Source: an uncultured Azospirillum sp. (GTDB taxonomy: Bacteria; Pseudomonadota; Alphaproteobacteria; RF32; CAG-239). Taken from it: 15,525 bases of DNA. The stretch is taken from positions 1 through 15,525 of the forward strand of contig UQAB01000033.1 of the NCBI GenBank assembly GCA_900538765.1. The letters run 5' to 3'. Positions within the stretch are counted from its first letter, which is position 1. Each line of letters opens with the position of its first letter. This document shows, piece by piece, positions 7,733-14,241 of this stretch. A program made the translations under genes and the position numbers. Under the pieces are notes generated by a model. It saw only the letters and a list, made by a program, of their open reading frames with translations. It had not been told where the DNA came from and ran no database searches.

Positions 7733-7852
7733 CGGAAAGGCTGTTCTCCTAAAGCAGAATTAACGCTGTTATTATCTTTATCTTCTTAAAAATAAATTAT
7801 AATAAAAACTTAAAAAGCATTCTCCGTGTTCTGCACTGAGGATGCTTTTTTT
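7733..7852 (+). ncRNA. Possible small RNA of about 120 nt
   Basis: A perfect TATAAT (7725-7730) would place a transcription start near 7735, and the strong terminator at 7812-7852 would end it. The stretch contains no credible reading frame; an ATG at 7729 opens only seven codons. The -35 region is poor (TTGAAA at a 20-nt spacing), so an activator acting at the palindromes may be needed. No known RNA family was recognised. It could equally be a plain AT-rich spacer. Confidence 0.28.
7812..7852 (+). terminator. Strong intrinsic terminator
   Basis: AAAAAGCATTCTC (7812-7824) pairs with GAGGATGCTTTTT (7838-7850) with a single T-G wobble, forming a 13-bp stem with a 13-nt loop and running into a seven-T tract. 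The A-rich left arm makes it potentially bidirectional. It would end a transcript starting at the 7725 promoter or read-through from rnj. Confidence 0.75.
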
Positions 7853-8070
7853 GTATTTTATTCTTAGCAAGCAGTTTATTTTCCGGTTGGTTTTTGTTTG
7901 TCCAATGTTTAAGGAGAGGGGCGGGAGGAGTATGGTTGGTTTGAACCGGATGTCCGGATTTAATCTGAACATGACGTTCCTTTGCTTGGTTGAGACGGAT
8001 GGGAGCTTTTCGGAGATAGAAGAGGAAAAACAGGAATTTCAATTAATTATAACAATAGAGGAGCAATAAA

Positions 8071-9849
8071 ATGGGGTTATCCAAGGAATTCCGCGAGGCG
8101 CAGATGTGCCGTTTGCGGGATATTGAAAATCAAAATAAATATGATGAGTTTATCTGCAAGTTTGATGATTATCAGCGCAATGCCGGAAAAGGCAGCGGTG
8201 AATTGTCGGTACGGGAAGATTTGGAAAATAATTTTGCCAAGTACGGCGTGTTTTATCAGCCGGGATATTTGGCGCGAGAAGTGTGCCGTTTTAATTTAAA
8301 TCCGCGGAGCAGCGATTTTCCCAAAGATTATGACGGTGTGGTGAATCTGGTGAACAGTTTGAACGGCAAAAGTACGGCGTCTGACGTTTCCGATACGGGG
8401 ACGTCGACGGCAACATCCGTTTCTTCTTCCGTTTCTCCGCAGGTGGAAACGGTATCGACGGCGGCGGCGACGCCGGAAGCCGCGGTTTCTCCGGCCACAG
8501 CTTTACCGAATAATACGGCGAATACAGATGTTTTTGGGGGAACACAGTTGGGAAAAAAAGGGTTTTATTTCCCTACTGAGAGCGATATCACTGATGAAGA
8601 ACGGCGTTTTCATGATTATATGAAATACCGGAATCTGGGTAATCTTTCTCGTGAAGAGAAAATCAATGTGACGAATGCGGCTTTGGAGGCGGCGCAAAAT
8701 TCTAACTTTACACCGTATCCCAGCGTTCCGCCGTATCCTTATGACGAAAAGACAAGCCAGTGTTTGCGGCCGCAGCCTTTAATGCAGTGTCTGGAGCCGT
8801 GGAAAGATGAGGTTCGGAGGTATAAGGAGAATTCTCAAAACTATAAACAGGCAGATTATGATATGGGATATTATAATAAAAAGGCAGATATGTATCATGG
8901 CCGGTTGCGTGACAGCAAAGATTGTCAGAAAATGTATTTGTATCAATATGACCAAAATACACCAGAACAGGTGTATAATGCTGCTTTACATGGCGGATAT
9001 GATGTGTTTTCCCGGATTGCTGATGTGGGCGGAATGACGGGGGCTGTTTTGGAAAAAGTGGCTCCGATGTATGGACAGGCTTATAGTTATTTTGACAAAG
9101 GTGTTGATGCTGCAGACGTGGCAAGCGATTTGGTTTTGAGCGGTAAGGCCAAGATAAACAAAGTCGGCGCTATGTTTGATGACAGTATTGCTAATCCGGC
9201 TATTGATATATTGGCAAAGTATAAATCCGCAGATGAACGTTTACGGAATCCATATTATTTGCATCAAACATATACTATGCCGGAAAGCTGTCAGATTGAT
9301 TCTATCAATAATTATATGACGCAAAATGTCAGTGATTTTCGCCCGGCAGATGAAGAAAAACAGACTGTCGATGATTCTTATTTGCCGGCAGCAACAGTGC
9401 CACCAGTGGGGGCAGCTTCGGCTATTTCTTCTCCGGTGCGCGAGCCTTTGCTGAATAAAATTCCTGAGACGGTGAAAACATTGGGGCAAGGCAAGATAGA
9501 TACTGCGTCCCCTTATACGAAAAAGGCATTTGAGTATGTTTCAGGCAAGATTAAACCGATTGCGAAATGTTTAAATAATGATGTTATTTCGGGAAAGATG
9601 GGAAAAGCCGCAGTACCGCTGTTCACAGCAGGGGGAGCAATGATAAGCAGTGTTGATATGGCGCTTCAGCGAGAGGCCGAACGAGAACAGATGCAGGCGT
9701 TTACGGATGCGTATGTGGACGAGAATCGTAAGGAGCATAGAGATGTACAAGATGCTTATAATCGTGCAGCTTATAAGAAACAACTCTATGGGCAGGCACT
9801 GGATAACAGTATGCAGGAGCTGAATAGGAGGTATGAATTTAAAAAGTAG
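8071..9849 (+). CDS. Orphan 592-residue protein, function unknown
   Basis: I do not recognise this protein. ATG is preceded by GAGGAG at a good distance. Residues 1-95 are charged and probably folded; 100-152 are a low-complexity Ser/Thr/Ala/Pro linker; 160-300 are rich in tyrosine, proline and charge (PYPSVPPYPYDE near 215); 300-390 hold alanine-rich helices; 430-465 is another proline/alanine linker; 512-532 is the only hydrophobic stretch (AAVPLFTAGGAMISS); and the last 60 residues are strongly charged and probably coiled-coil. No signal peptide is visible. The domain-linker-domain pattern suits a structural or virion-associated protein or a secreted effector, and the nearby terminase genes favour a phage origin, but this is inference. 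A terminator follows directly. Confidence 0.75.
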   Translation: MGLSKEFREAQMCRLRDIENQNKYDEFICKFDDYQRNAGKGSGELSVREDLENNFAKYGVFYQPGYLAREVCRFNLNPRSSDFPKDYDGVVNLVNSLNGKSTASDVSDTGTSTATSVSSSVSPQVETVSTAAATPEAAVSPATALPNNTANTDVFGGTQLGKKGFYFPTESDITDEERRFHDYMKYRNLGNLSREEKINVTNAALEAAQNSNFTPYPSVPPYPYDEKTSQCLRPQPLMQCLEPWKDEVRRYKENSQNYKQADYDMGYYNKKADMYHGRLRDSKDCQKMYLYQYDQNTPEQVYNAALHGGYDVFSRIADVGGMTGAVLEKVAPMYGQAYSYFDKGVDAADVASDLVLSGKAKINKVGAMFDDSIANPAIDILAKYKSADERLRNPYYLHQTYTMPESCQIDSINNYMTQNVSDFRPADEEKQTVDDSYLPAATVPPVGAASAISSPVREPLLNKIPETVKTLGQGKIDTASPYTKKAFEYVSGKIKPIAKCLNNDVISGKMGKAAVPLFTAGGAMISSVDMALQREAEREQMQAFTDAYVDENRKEHRDVQDAYNRAAYKKQLYGQALDNSMQELNRRYEFKK

Positions 9850-9861
9850 AAAAAGATAAGA

Positions 9862-9890
9862 GGCCGGATTTATATCCGGCCTTCTTTTTT
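9862..9890 (+). terminator. Terminator shared by convergent genes
   Basis: GGCCGGAT (9862-9869) and ATCCGGCC (9874-9881) form a perfect 8-bp stem with a TTAT loop, followed by TTCTTTTTT. It ends the 592-residue gene. The loop contains the TAA stop codon of the minus-strand gene, so the hairpin also encodes that protein's last residues. Confidence 0.85.
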
Positions 9891-10493
9891 GGCTTTATAG
9901 AAGCATACAGCGAAGCAGTTTGCCATACATCCGACATACCATTGTGAAGCTATGTCGGGTAGTGTGAATAGTGTTAAATTATCGGGAATGAGCATGTAAG
10001 AGCTGACAGTAATGGTTGTTATCATTACAAAAATAATTATTTTCCAATAAGGGGCGTTGGTTATGTTATAAATATTTTTTAATGAAAATTTTTCACCGTT
10101 GACAACAGCGCAGAGCATTGTTGTTAGGCGGAAATCAAGATAGTATAACGTTCCAGTTACCAGGATGACTAATTTTAGTTTCGAAAATTCAGTGTATAGA
10201 AAAATTTCGGGAGCTATGATTTTGGTGAAGAATGTATTGGCAAAAAGATAGAGATATTTGTATATTAAGAATGCAATAGTGTATACCAACCAGAATTTCC
10301 ATGATTTGAAGCGGGATAAATCTTTGATATTGGAAAGTATAAGTAATGTTATAAACTCAATGGGATAATGTATGGGCACGTATGGTGTGTTAGGGAAGTA
10401 ATAGTTATAAATTGGGTTGATTAGCCCCAAGGGGATGAGGACAGGGAGGTATTTGTAAAACATTATGAAAGCGTTTTTAATGATATTAAGCAT
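9870..10493 (-). CDS. Multi-pass membrane protein, tandem paralogue 1
   Basis: This AT-rich gene encodes about 207 residues with five or six hydrophobic helices and a short basic tail (YKAKKEGRI). I do not recognise the family. It is a paralogue of the gene at 10826-11452; shared landmarks are an almost identical first 20 residues after ATG (MLNIIKN.FIMFYKYLPVL), FKSWKFW, LCAV, PYWKI and FY.AKK, while most residues between differ. The frame stays open upstream to a TTG at 10559, but those 22 codons coincide with a good promoter and differ from the paralogue only by non-synonymous changes, so the ATG at 10493 is preferred. The shared spots suggest one fold with diversified contact surfaces. 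Low GC compared with the nuo operon suggests foreign origin. Confidence 0.7.
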   Translation of the reverse strand: MLNIIKNAFIMFYKYLPVLIPLGLINPIYNYYFPNTPYVPIHYPIEFITLLILSNIKDLSRFKSWKFWLVYTIAFLIYKYLYLFANTFFTKIIAPEIFLYTEFSKLKLVILVTGTLYYLDFRLTTMLCAVVNGEKFSLKNIYNITNAPYWKIIIFVMITTITVSSYMLIPDNLTLFTLPDIASQWYVGCMANCFAVCFYKAKKEGRI

Positions 10494-10529
10494 GGCAGAG
10501 TTCCGATATTTTGTCTTTTGGTAGTGAAG

Positions 10530-10559
10530 AGAATAGTTCTTTTTAGCATAGGTTGTCAA
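10530..10559 (-). promoter_or_regulatory. Promoter of membrane paralogue 1
   Basis: On the minus strand, consensus TTGACA (10554-10559) is followed after 18 nt by TATTCT (10530-10535), about 37 nt before ATG. CTCTCCTC lies 12 nt upstream of the -35 box (10572-10579). The same layout is present 959 bp away before paralogue 2. Confidence 0.6.
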
Positions 10560-10571
10560 GCGAAAGTTAGT

Positions 10572-10735
10572 GAGGAGAGGGCGTTTTTTTGCTTGGTGGA
10601 GGCTACGTTTTTGTTGAGGTTTTTAGATGCCGGTGTCGATAGTTGGCGATTGGCAAGCGTCAGCGTCGGCAGCGCCCTACGTGACGAACGAGCTTGCCTG
10701 GGACAAACAAGTTCGGTATGACAATTTGGATGGAT
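10572..10735 (+). repeat. Dispersed repeat family A, copy 3
   Basis: The copy begins with GAGGAGAGG, continues with TTTTGCTTGGTGGAGG, TACGTTTTTGTTGAGG and TTTTTAGATGCC, then hairpin-forming sequence (TGCCGGTG against CGTCGGCA), GGGACAAACAAGTTCGG and the right end TGACAATTTGGATGG. It differs from copy 4 at only a handful of positions up to 10716. Its right end is the junction of the tandem duplication. Confidence 0.7.
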
Positions 10736-10763
10736 GGGCAGGCACTGGATAACAGTATGCAGG
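10734..10763 (+). pseudogene. Duplicated fragment of the 592-residue gene 3' end
   Basis: Thirty bases starting ATGGGCAGGCACTGG are identical to 9788-9817 inside the 592-residue gene, 946 bp upstream. Weaker similarity continues to the AAAAAG run before the terminator at 10807. No start or reading frame is kept. The fragment shows that the 3' end of the upstream gene was copied together with the membrane gene. Confidence 0.75.
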
Positions 10764-10806
10764 GGATGAGAGGAAGGTGGAATACAGTTAGTAATTTGTA
10801 ATATTT

Positions 10807-10847
10807 AAAAAGCAGGCATGTTTTTTTATGCCGTGTCTGCTTTTTTT
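10807..10847. terminator. Terminator at the end of membrane paralogue 2
   Basis: AAAAAGCAG (10807-10815) pairs with CTGCTTTTT (10837-10845), and an inner GGCAT pairs with ATGCC, followed by a T-run. As in copy 1, the minus-strand gene ends inside the hairpin (TAA at 10826-10828). The flanking A and T runs would let it work in either direction. Confidence 0.6.
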
Positions 10848-11452
10848 GCTTGGTAAAAGTTTATAATGAATGACAAAAATATTGCACTTGTATACCAATG
10901 TATAATAAAGTCAAAACTTTGCTTATTTGTGCTTAGAAAAACGATGAATTTTACTATTTCAATGATTATTGTGAAAACTAGAATTTTCCAATAAGGGTAT
11001 TTAATGGTATCAAAAATTTTTTTTATATTTAATGTTTCTTTGTGTAAAACAGCACATAGAGGAATTGTTATATAGAAACCAAGGCAGGAAATGGTTGCCA
11101 TATGTAATATTAAGAAACATGGCATAGTGTATAAAGTATCAAAGTGAGAGATTATTTTGTTCATGATAATATTAAGGAAAAATTCAGATGCGCTATAATT
11201 AATGATTTTTATTACAATATATATGCTTGTATATGATATCCAAAATTTCCATGATTTAAAATAATTAAGTTGTTTTATGCCTGAAAAGATGGTCAATATA
11301 ATTAGAACGCGTAAAAAAGCAATGATATGTGTTGTTATTGGATAGTTTTGTTTCAATAAATCTGTTGTGAGAGGGTAGGTTAATCCTATGATAATAAGGA
11401 CAGGGAGGTATTTATAAAACATTATAAAAGAGTTTTTAATGATATTAAGCAT
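10826..11452 (-). CDS. Multi-pass membrane protein, tandem paralogue 2
   Basis: This gene encodes about 208 residues, very AT-rich, with five or six hydrophobic segments and a basic tail (FYQAKKADTA). It is a paralogue of the gene at 9870-10493; the two proteins are nearly identical over the first 20 residues after ATG and then share only scattered motifs (FKSWKFW, LCAV, PYWKI, FY.AKK). ATG 11452 is chosen over TTG 11518 for the reasons given for paralogue 1. No ribosome-binding site is obvious for either start. The family is not recognised. Confidence 0.7.
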   Translation of the reverse strand: MLNIIKNSFIMFYKYLPVLIIIGLTYPLTTDLLKQNYPITTHIIAFLRVLIILTIFSGIKQLNYFKSWKFWISYTSIYIVIKIINYSASEFFLNIIMNKIISHFDTLYTMPCFLILHMATISCLGFYITIPLCAVLHKETLNIKKIFDTIKYPYWKILVFTIIIEIVKFIVFLSTNKQSFDFIIHWYTSAIFLSFIINFYQAKKADTA

Positions 11453-11488
11453 GACAGAGTTCCGATATTTTGTCTTTTGGTAGTGAAA

Positions 11489-11518
11489 AGAATAGTTCCT
11501 TTTAGCATAGGTTGTCAA
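11489..11518 (-). promoter_or_regulatory. Promoter of membrane paralogue 2
   Basis: TTGACA (11513-11518, minus strand) and TATTCT (11489-11494) are 18 nt apart, with CTCTCCTC 12 nt further upstream (11531-11538). It is identical in layout to the promoter of paralogue 1. Confidence 0.6.
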
Positions 11519-11530
11519 GCGAAAGTTAGT

Positions 11531-11674
11531 GAGGAGAGGGCGTTTTTTGTTTGGCGGAGGCTACGTTTTTGTTGAGGGTTTTAGATGCCGGCGTCGATAG
11601 TTGGCGATTGGCAAGCGTCAGCGTCGGCAGCGCCCTACGTGACGAACGAGCTTGCCTGGGACAAACAAGTTCGG
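11531..11674 (+). repeat. Dispersed repeat family A, copy 4, truncated
   Basis: Nearly identical to copy 3 from GAGGAGAGGG to CAAGTTCGG, but the final TGACAATTTGGATGG is missing and the sequence passes directly into the promoter of the 145-residue gene. Confidence 0.7.
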
Positions 11675-11692
11675 CAAGAGAGTGATTTTATC

Positions 11693-11720
11693 TTGACATA
11701 AATAAAAATGTTCTTATAAT
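11693..11720 (+). promoter_or_regulatory. Consensus sigma-70 promoter
   Basis: TTGACA (11693-11698) and TATAAT (11715-11720) both match the consensus perfectly, with a 16-nt AT-rich spacer. Transcription would start near 11727, about 50 nt before the GTG of the 145-residue gene. This is the strongest promoter-like site in the window. Confidence 0.75.
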
Positions 11721-11778
11721 GTTCTTTAATTGATTGCGGTTTTATGCTTTTTGAAGTGAGGAAAACGGAGGTCTTGAC

Positions 11779-12216
11779 GTGGTGGTTGATTTTATTCTTA
11801 TGGTGGAAAAAGGACTTAAAGAAGGCAAACCTAATGCGCGACTGAGTTTTATGCGCCTTGCGGTATATTGGGTGGCGCCGTTGTTTTTGGTGGCGATGGT
11901 GTTTGGCTTTTTTTGGGATATTGTATTGGGAAAAATTGAAAACGTTGATATTTCTTGGTTTTTTTTTAATGTGTTTTTGGTGTGGAGAAACTGGGATTAT
12001 TTCAGAAGAATGCGACAGGCAAGGCTTAATTATCGTTATGGATTACCACCATCAACGGAAGATTTGAAATGGTCGTTTGTTTTGAATGACTCTTTAGTAT
12101 CGCCGATAGATTTGAATAAAACGCAGTTTAGTTTGTTGTTGCTGTTGGTGATTTATGAGGGGATGGAGGTTTGGGATGCCGTGATGGGAGGAGCCGGGGT
12201 CTTTTCTTTTTTGTAA
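11779..12216 (+). CDS. Small membrane protein of 145 residues, unknown
   Basis: GTG is accepted as start because GGAGG lies 7 nt upstream. Hydrophobic segments lie at about residues 29-50 and 118-145, with an aromatic-rich stretch at 57-75 (WFFFNVFLVWRNW) that is a third membrane or surface helix. A basic cytoplasmic-type segment follows (RRMRQARLNYRYG). There is no signal peptide cleavage site and I do not recognise the family. A consensus promoter precedes it and a terminator lies before the terminase genes, so it is probably a single-gene unit. A holin-like or immunity-type role is conceivable from size and neighbours but is not shown by any motif. Confidence 0.7.
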   Translation: MVVDFILMVEKGLKEGKPNARLSFMRLAVYWVAPLFLVAMVFGFFWDIVLGKIENVDISWFFFNVFLVWRNWDYFRRMRQARLNYRYGLPPSTEDLKWSFVLNDSLVSPIDLNKTQFSLLLLLVIYEGMEVWDAVMGGAGVFSFL

Positions 12217-12289
12217 GAGAGCCTGACGGCGGGGGTGTATCTTTGGGTATGCTGTTTGGCTGAGATTGGTGATGTTTATGTTTGAGTTG

Positions 12290-12317
12290 AGGCGGTTGTT
12301 TATCAGCCGCTTTTTTT
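12290..12317 (+). terminator. Intrinsic terminator before the terminase genes
   Basis: AGGCGGT (12290-12296) pairs with GCCGCTT (12306-12312), with a G-T wobble near each end, and leads into seven T residues. It lies 73 nt after the stop of the 145-residue gene. Confidence 0.65.
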
Positions 12318-12327
12318 GTTTAAATTT

Positions 12328-12338
12328 AAGGAGGTGAT
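12328..12338 (+). promoter_or_regulatory. Unusually complete Shine-Dalgarno sequence
   Basis: AAGGAGGTGAT is fully complementary to the 3' end of 16S rRNA and lies 6 nt before the ATG of the terminase small subunit. It predicts strong translation and fixes the start at 12345. Confidence 0.8.
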
Positions 12339-12344
12339 TAAAAA

Positions 12345-12833
12345 ATGGCATTAAATGGTCGGGGATATGCTTTTGCCCGGGCTTTTGCAAAATGTGAAAA
12401 TGCACGGGAGGCGGCTTTAAAGGCCGGATACAGTCCGCAGACGGCGGAAGTTCAGGGTGCGCGTTTGCTGCGGGATGAACAGGTGGCGGCACAGATTGCA
12501 AAGTTTAAGGAGCAGCAGCGGCAGATGGCGGAAGCGGGATTATCCGGTTTGGAAACGGGCAGCGGCGGAGAAGCACCGGACAGGGCGGCAACTGTTCGGG
12601 ACAAGGCGGTGTTGTCGCTGGAGAAAACTATGGCCAAACTGCAGGAGATTGTTGATGTTTCGCTGGAAACAGGCAAGCCGTCGGCAGCTGTTTCCGCGGT
12701 TATGGCGATGGCCAAGCTGGCCGGTTTGACTGACAAAAGCGATGAAAACGGCGGTGTGAAGATAACAATTAAAAAATATGATTGGGAGAATGATGACGGT
12801 CATGAAGAAGAATTCGGAAATTTTGATTCCTAA
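12345..12833 (+). CDS. terS: Phage terminase small subunit
   Basis: The small subunit binds the phage packaging site and regulates the motor. The 162 residues begin with the terminase_2-type helix-turn-helix pattern: FARAFAKCENAREAALKAGYS (about 10-30), then a second helix with QGARLLRDEQVAAQI (37-51). A Gly/Ser-rich linker (66-78) and an oligomerisation-type helix (85-125) follow. The C-terminal tail (KYDWENDDGHEEEFGNF) is acidic, as is common. It overlaps the large-subunit gene by up to 56 bp, the usual pair order. No promoter is evident between the preceding terminator and its ribosome site. Confidence 0.87.
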   Translation: MALNGRGYAFARAFAKCENAREAALKAGYSPQTAEVQGARLLRDEQVAAQIAKFKEQQRQMAEAGLSGLETGSGGEAPDRAATVRDKAVLSLEKTMAKLQEIVDVSLETGKPSAAVSAVMAMAKLAGLTDKSDENGGVKITIKKYDWENDDGHEEEFGNFDS

Positions 12834-14169
12834 CGGCTGGAATCCGCGCGATTATCAGCGGCCGTTATGGAAAGCGCTGAACAGCGGCGTTAAGCGCGCT
12901 GTGGCGATTTGGCACCGCCGTGCCGGAAAGGACAGTTTGTCCCTGAACTGGACGGTTAAGGCTATGTTGCAGCGGGTCGGCGTTTACTGGCATATGCTGC
13001 CGCTTAACACACAGGCGCGCAAGGTGGTGTGGGATGCGATTGATAAGCAGGGGCGGCGGGTTATTGACCAGGTTTTTCCGCTGCAGCTCAGAAAGTCGGT
13101 CAGTTCTGCAGAAATGAAGATTGAACTGTGGAACGGCAGTATCTGGCAATGTGTGGGGTCTGACAATTATAACACGCTGGTCGGCGCCAATCCCGTCGGC
13201 GTGGTGTTTTCGGAATATTCTCTGGCCGACCCGGAAGCCTGGGATTATCTGCGTCCCATTCTGGCGGAAAACGGCGGCTGGGCTTTGTTTATTTATACAC
13301 CGCGCGGCAAAAACCATGGTTACCGTTTGTATAATACCGCTTTGTCCGCCGGATGGTTTGTGCAAAAGCTGACGGTGGAAGACACCGGAGCCATTCCTTT
13401 GGCGGCGGTTGAGGAAGAACGGCGCGCGGGAATGAGCGAAAGTAAAATTCAGCAAGAGTTTTACTGTTCTTTTGAAGCATTGGATGAGGAGGACAATAAA
13501 TTGTTTAATTATGCAAAAGTCAGGGAAGCGGCAAAGCCGAAAATGGACGGCAGCACGTCGCCGCTGGTTATCGGTGTGGATATTGCGCGCAAAGGCTGCG
13601 ACCGGACGGTGTTTTGCTTCCGCCGCGGGCGCTGGTGTGTCAAGTTTCAGGAAATGCGCGGTTATGATACGGTGGAGGTGGCCGACCGGTTGACGGCGGT
13701 TATTCGAGAGGAACAGCCGGTACGGGTGTTTCTTGACCTCGGCAATTCCGGCGCGGGGGTTTATGATATTCTGATGGCGCGGGGGCTGGCGGAAATTGTG
13801 CGGGGCGTGAATTTTGGCGGCAAGGCGATTAAATCCGACCGCTATTTCAACAAGCGCGCGGAAATGTACGGCGAGGCCTGCAACTGGTTTAACGGTGAGC
13901 TGCCGGTGCAGATTCCCGATGATGAGGAATTTGTCAACGAGCTGTTTGCCGTGAAGCTGGGAGATGATGAATACGGGCGGTTGAAGCTGGAGAAGAAAGA
14001 CGTTGTCCGTGAGGCGCTGGGGCGTTCTCCCGACAAGGCGGACGCTTTTGTTCTGACCTTTGCGGAGCCGGTTTATGACTTGGGGCGGCCGCGGATGTAC
14101 GGCAACGGTAATCTGAGCTTTGAGGATTTGTTTGCCGACAGTGCGCGGGGCTGTGATCGCGGGTGGTGA
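12778..14169 (+). CDS. terL: Phage terminase large subunit
   Basis: This is the ATPase-nuclease motor that cuts and pumps phage DNA into capsids. In 463 residues the N-terminal ATPase has a Walker A variant HRRAGKD (46-52), Walker B GVVFSEY (141-147) and the coupling motif TPRGKNHGY (174-182). The C-terminal RNase H-like nuclease has acidic residues Asp268 (GVDIARKGCDRT), Asp320 (VFLDLGNSG) and Asp419/Asp422 (DKADAFVL). All catalytic elements are present, so the enzyme appears intact. Several in-frame starts exist (ATG at 12778, 12790, 12793, 12802); GGGAG at 12784-12788 favours 12793 or 12802, giving a shorter overlap with the small subunit. No portal or capsid gene follows, which is atypical. 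Confidence 0.93.
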   Translation: MIGRMMTVMKKNSEILIPNGWNPRDYQRPLWKALNSGVKRAVAIWHRRAGKDSLSLNWTVKAMLQRVGVYWHMLPLNTQARKVVWDAIDKQGRRVIDQVFPLQLRKSVSSAEMKIELWNGSIWQCVGSDNYNTLVGANPVGVVFSEYSLADPEAWDYLRPILAENGGWALFIYTPRGKNHGYRLYNTALSAGWFVQKLTVEDTGAIPLAAVEEERRAGMSESKIQQEFYCSFEALDEEDNKLFNYAKVREAAKPKMDGSTSPLVIGVDIARKGCDRTVFCFRRGRWCVKFQEMRGYDTVEVADRLTAVIREEQPVRVFLDLGNSGAGVYDILMARGLAEIVRGVNFGGKAIKSDRYFNKRAEMYGEACNWFNGELPVQIPDDEEFVNELFAVKLGDDEYGRLKLEKKDVVREALGRSPDKADAFVLTFAEPVYDLGRPRMYGNGNLSFEDLFADSARGCDRGW

Positions 14170-14186
14170 TTTCAGGATGCTGAAAT
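14169..14186 (+). terminator. Weak hairpin after the terminase gene
   Basis: ATTTCAG-GATG-CTGAAAT forms a perfect 7-bp stem that begins at the last base of the terL stop and is followed by TCTTT. The stem is AT-rich and the T-run short, so it may terminate only partly. Confidence 0.4.
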
Positions 14187-14189
14187 TCT

Positions 14190-14218
14190 TTGCCATGTCT
14201 GTTTTGGTGTGCTATATT
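14190..14218 (+). promoter_or_regulatory. Promoter of the 328-residue gene
   Basis: TTGCCA (14190-14195) and TATATT (14213-14218) are separated by the optimal 17 nt. Transcription would begin near 14225, a few bases before GGAAG (14228-14232). Confidence 0.5.
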
Positions 14219-14241
14219 AAAATAAACGGAAGCAGATGTGA

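Larger units (their letters stand above)
7291..8070. other. 780-bp spacer between rnj and the 592-residue gene
   Basis: No convincing protein gene is seen. In order it holds repeat B, a compound repeat A, the TGTTGCAACA palindromes, an AT-rich promoter-like stretch, a possible short transcript, and a strong hairpin terminator ending at 7852. The remainder (7853-8070) has a piece resembling repeat A (TTTGCTTGGTTGAGACGGATGGG, read around 7981-8003) and an AT-rich stretch ending in the GAGGAG ribosome site of the next gene. Confidence 0.6.

Noticed and set aside
7842..8069. Plus-strand frame of 75 codons just before the 592-residue gene
   Set aside because: Its ATG lies in the stem of a terminator, it crosses a piece resembling repeat A, and it has no independent ribosome site. 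Its end next to the following start is probably chance.
10518..10721. Plus-strand frame of 67 codons in repeat A copy 3
   Set aside because: It is made of promoter and repeat sequence, and copy 4 does not preserve an equivalent frame because of a one-base length difference.
122..11674. Repeat family A as an insertion sequence
   Set aside because: No transposase, no terminal inverted repeats and no clear target duplications; copies are under 220 bp.
12865..14196. Long minus-strand reading frame of 443 codons opposite the terminase large subunit
   Set aside because: The plus strand encodes a complete terminase with all motifs. The antisense product is rich in Arg, His and Gln without hydrophobic or motif patterns, and its openness follows from codon bias of the real gene.
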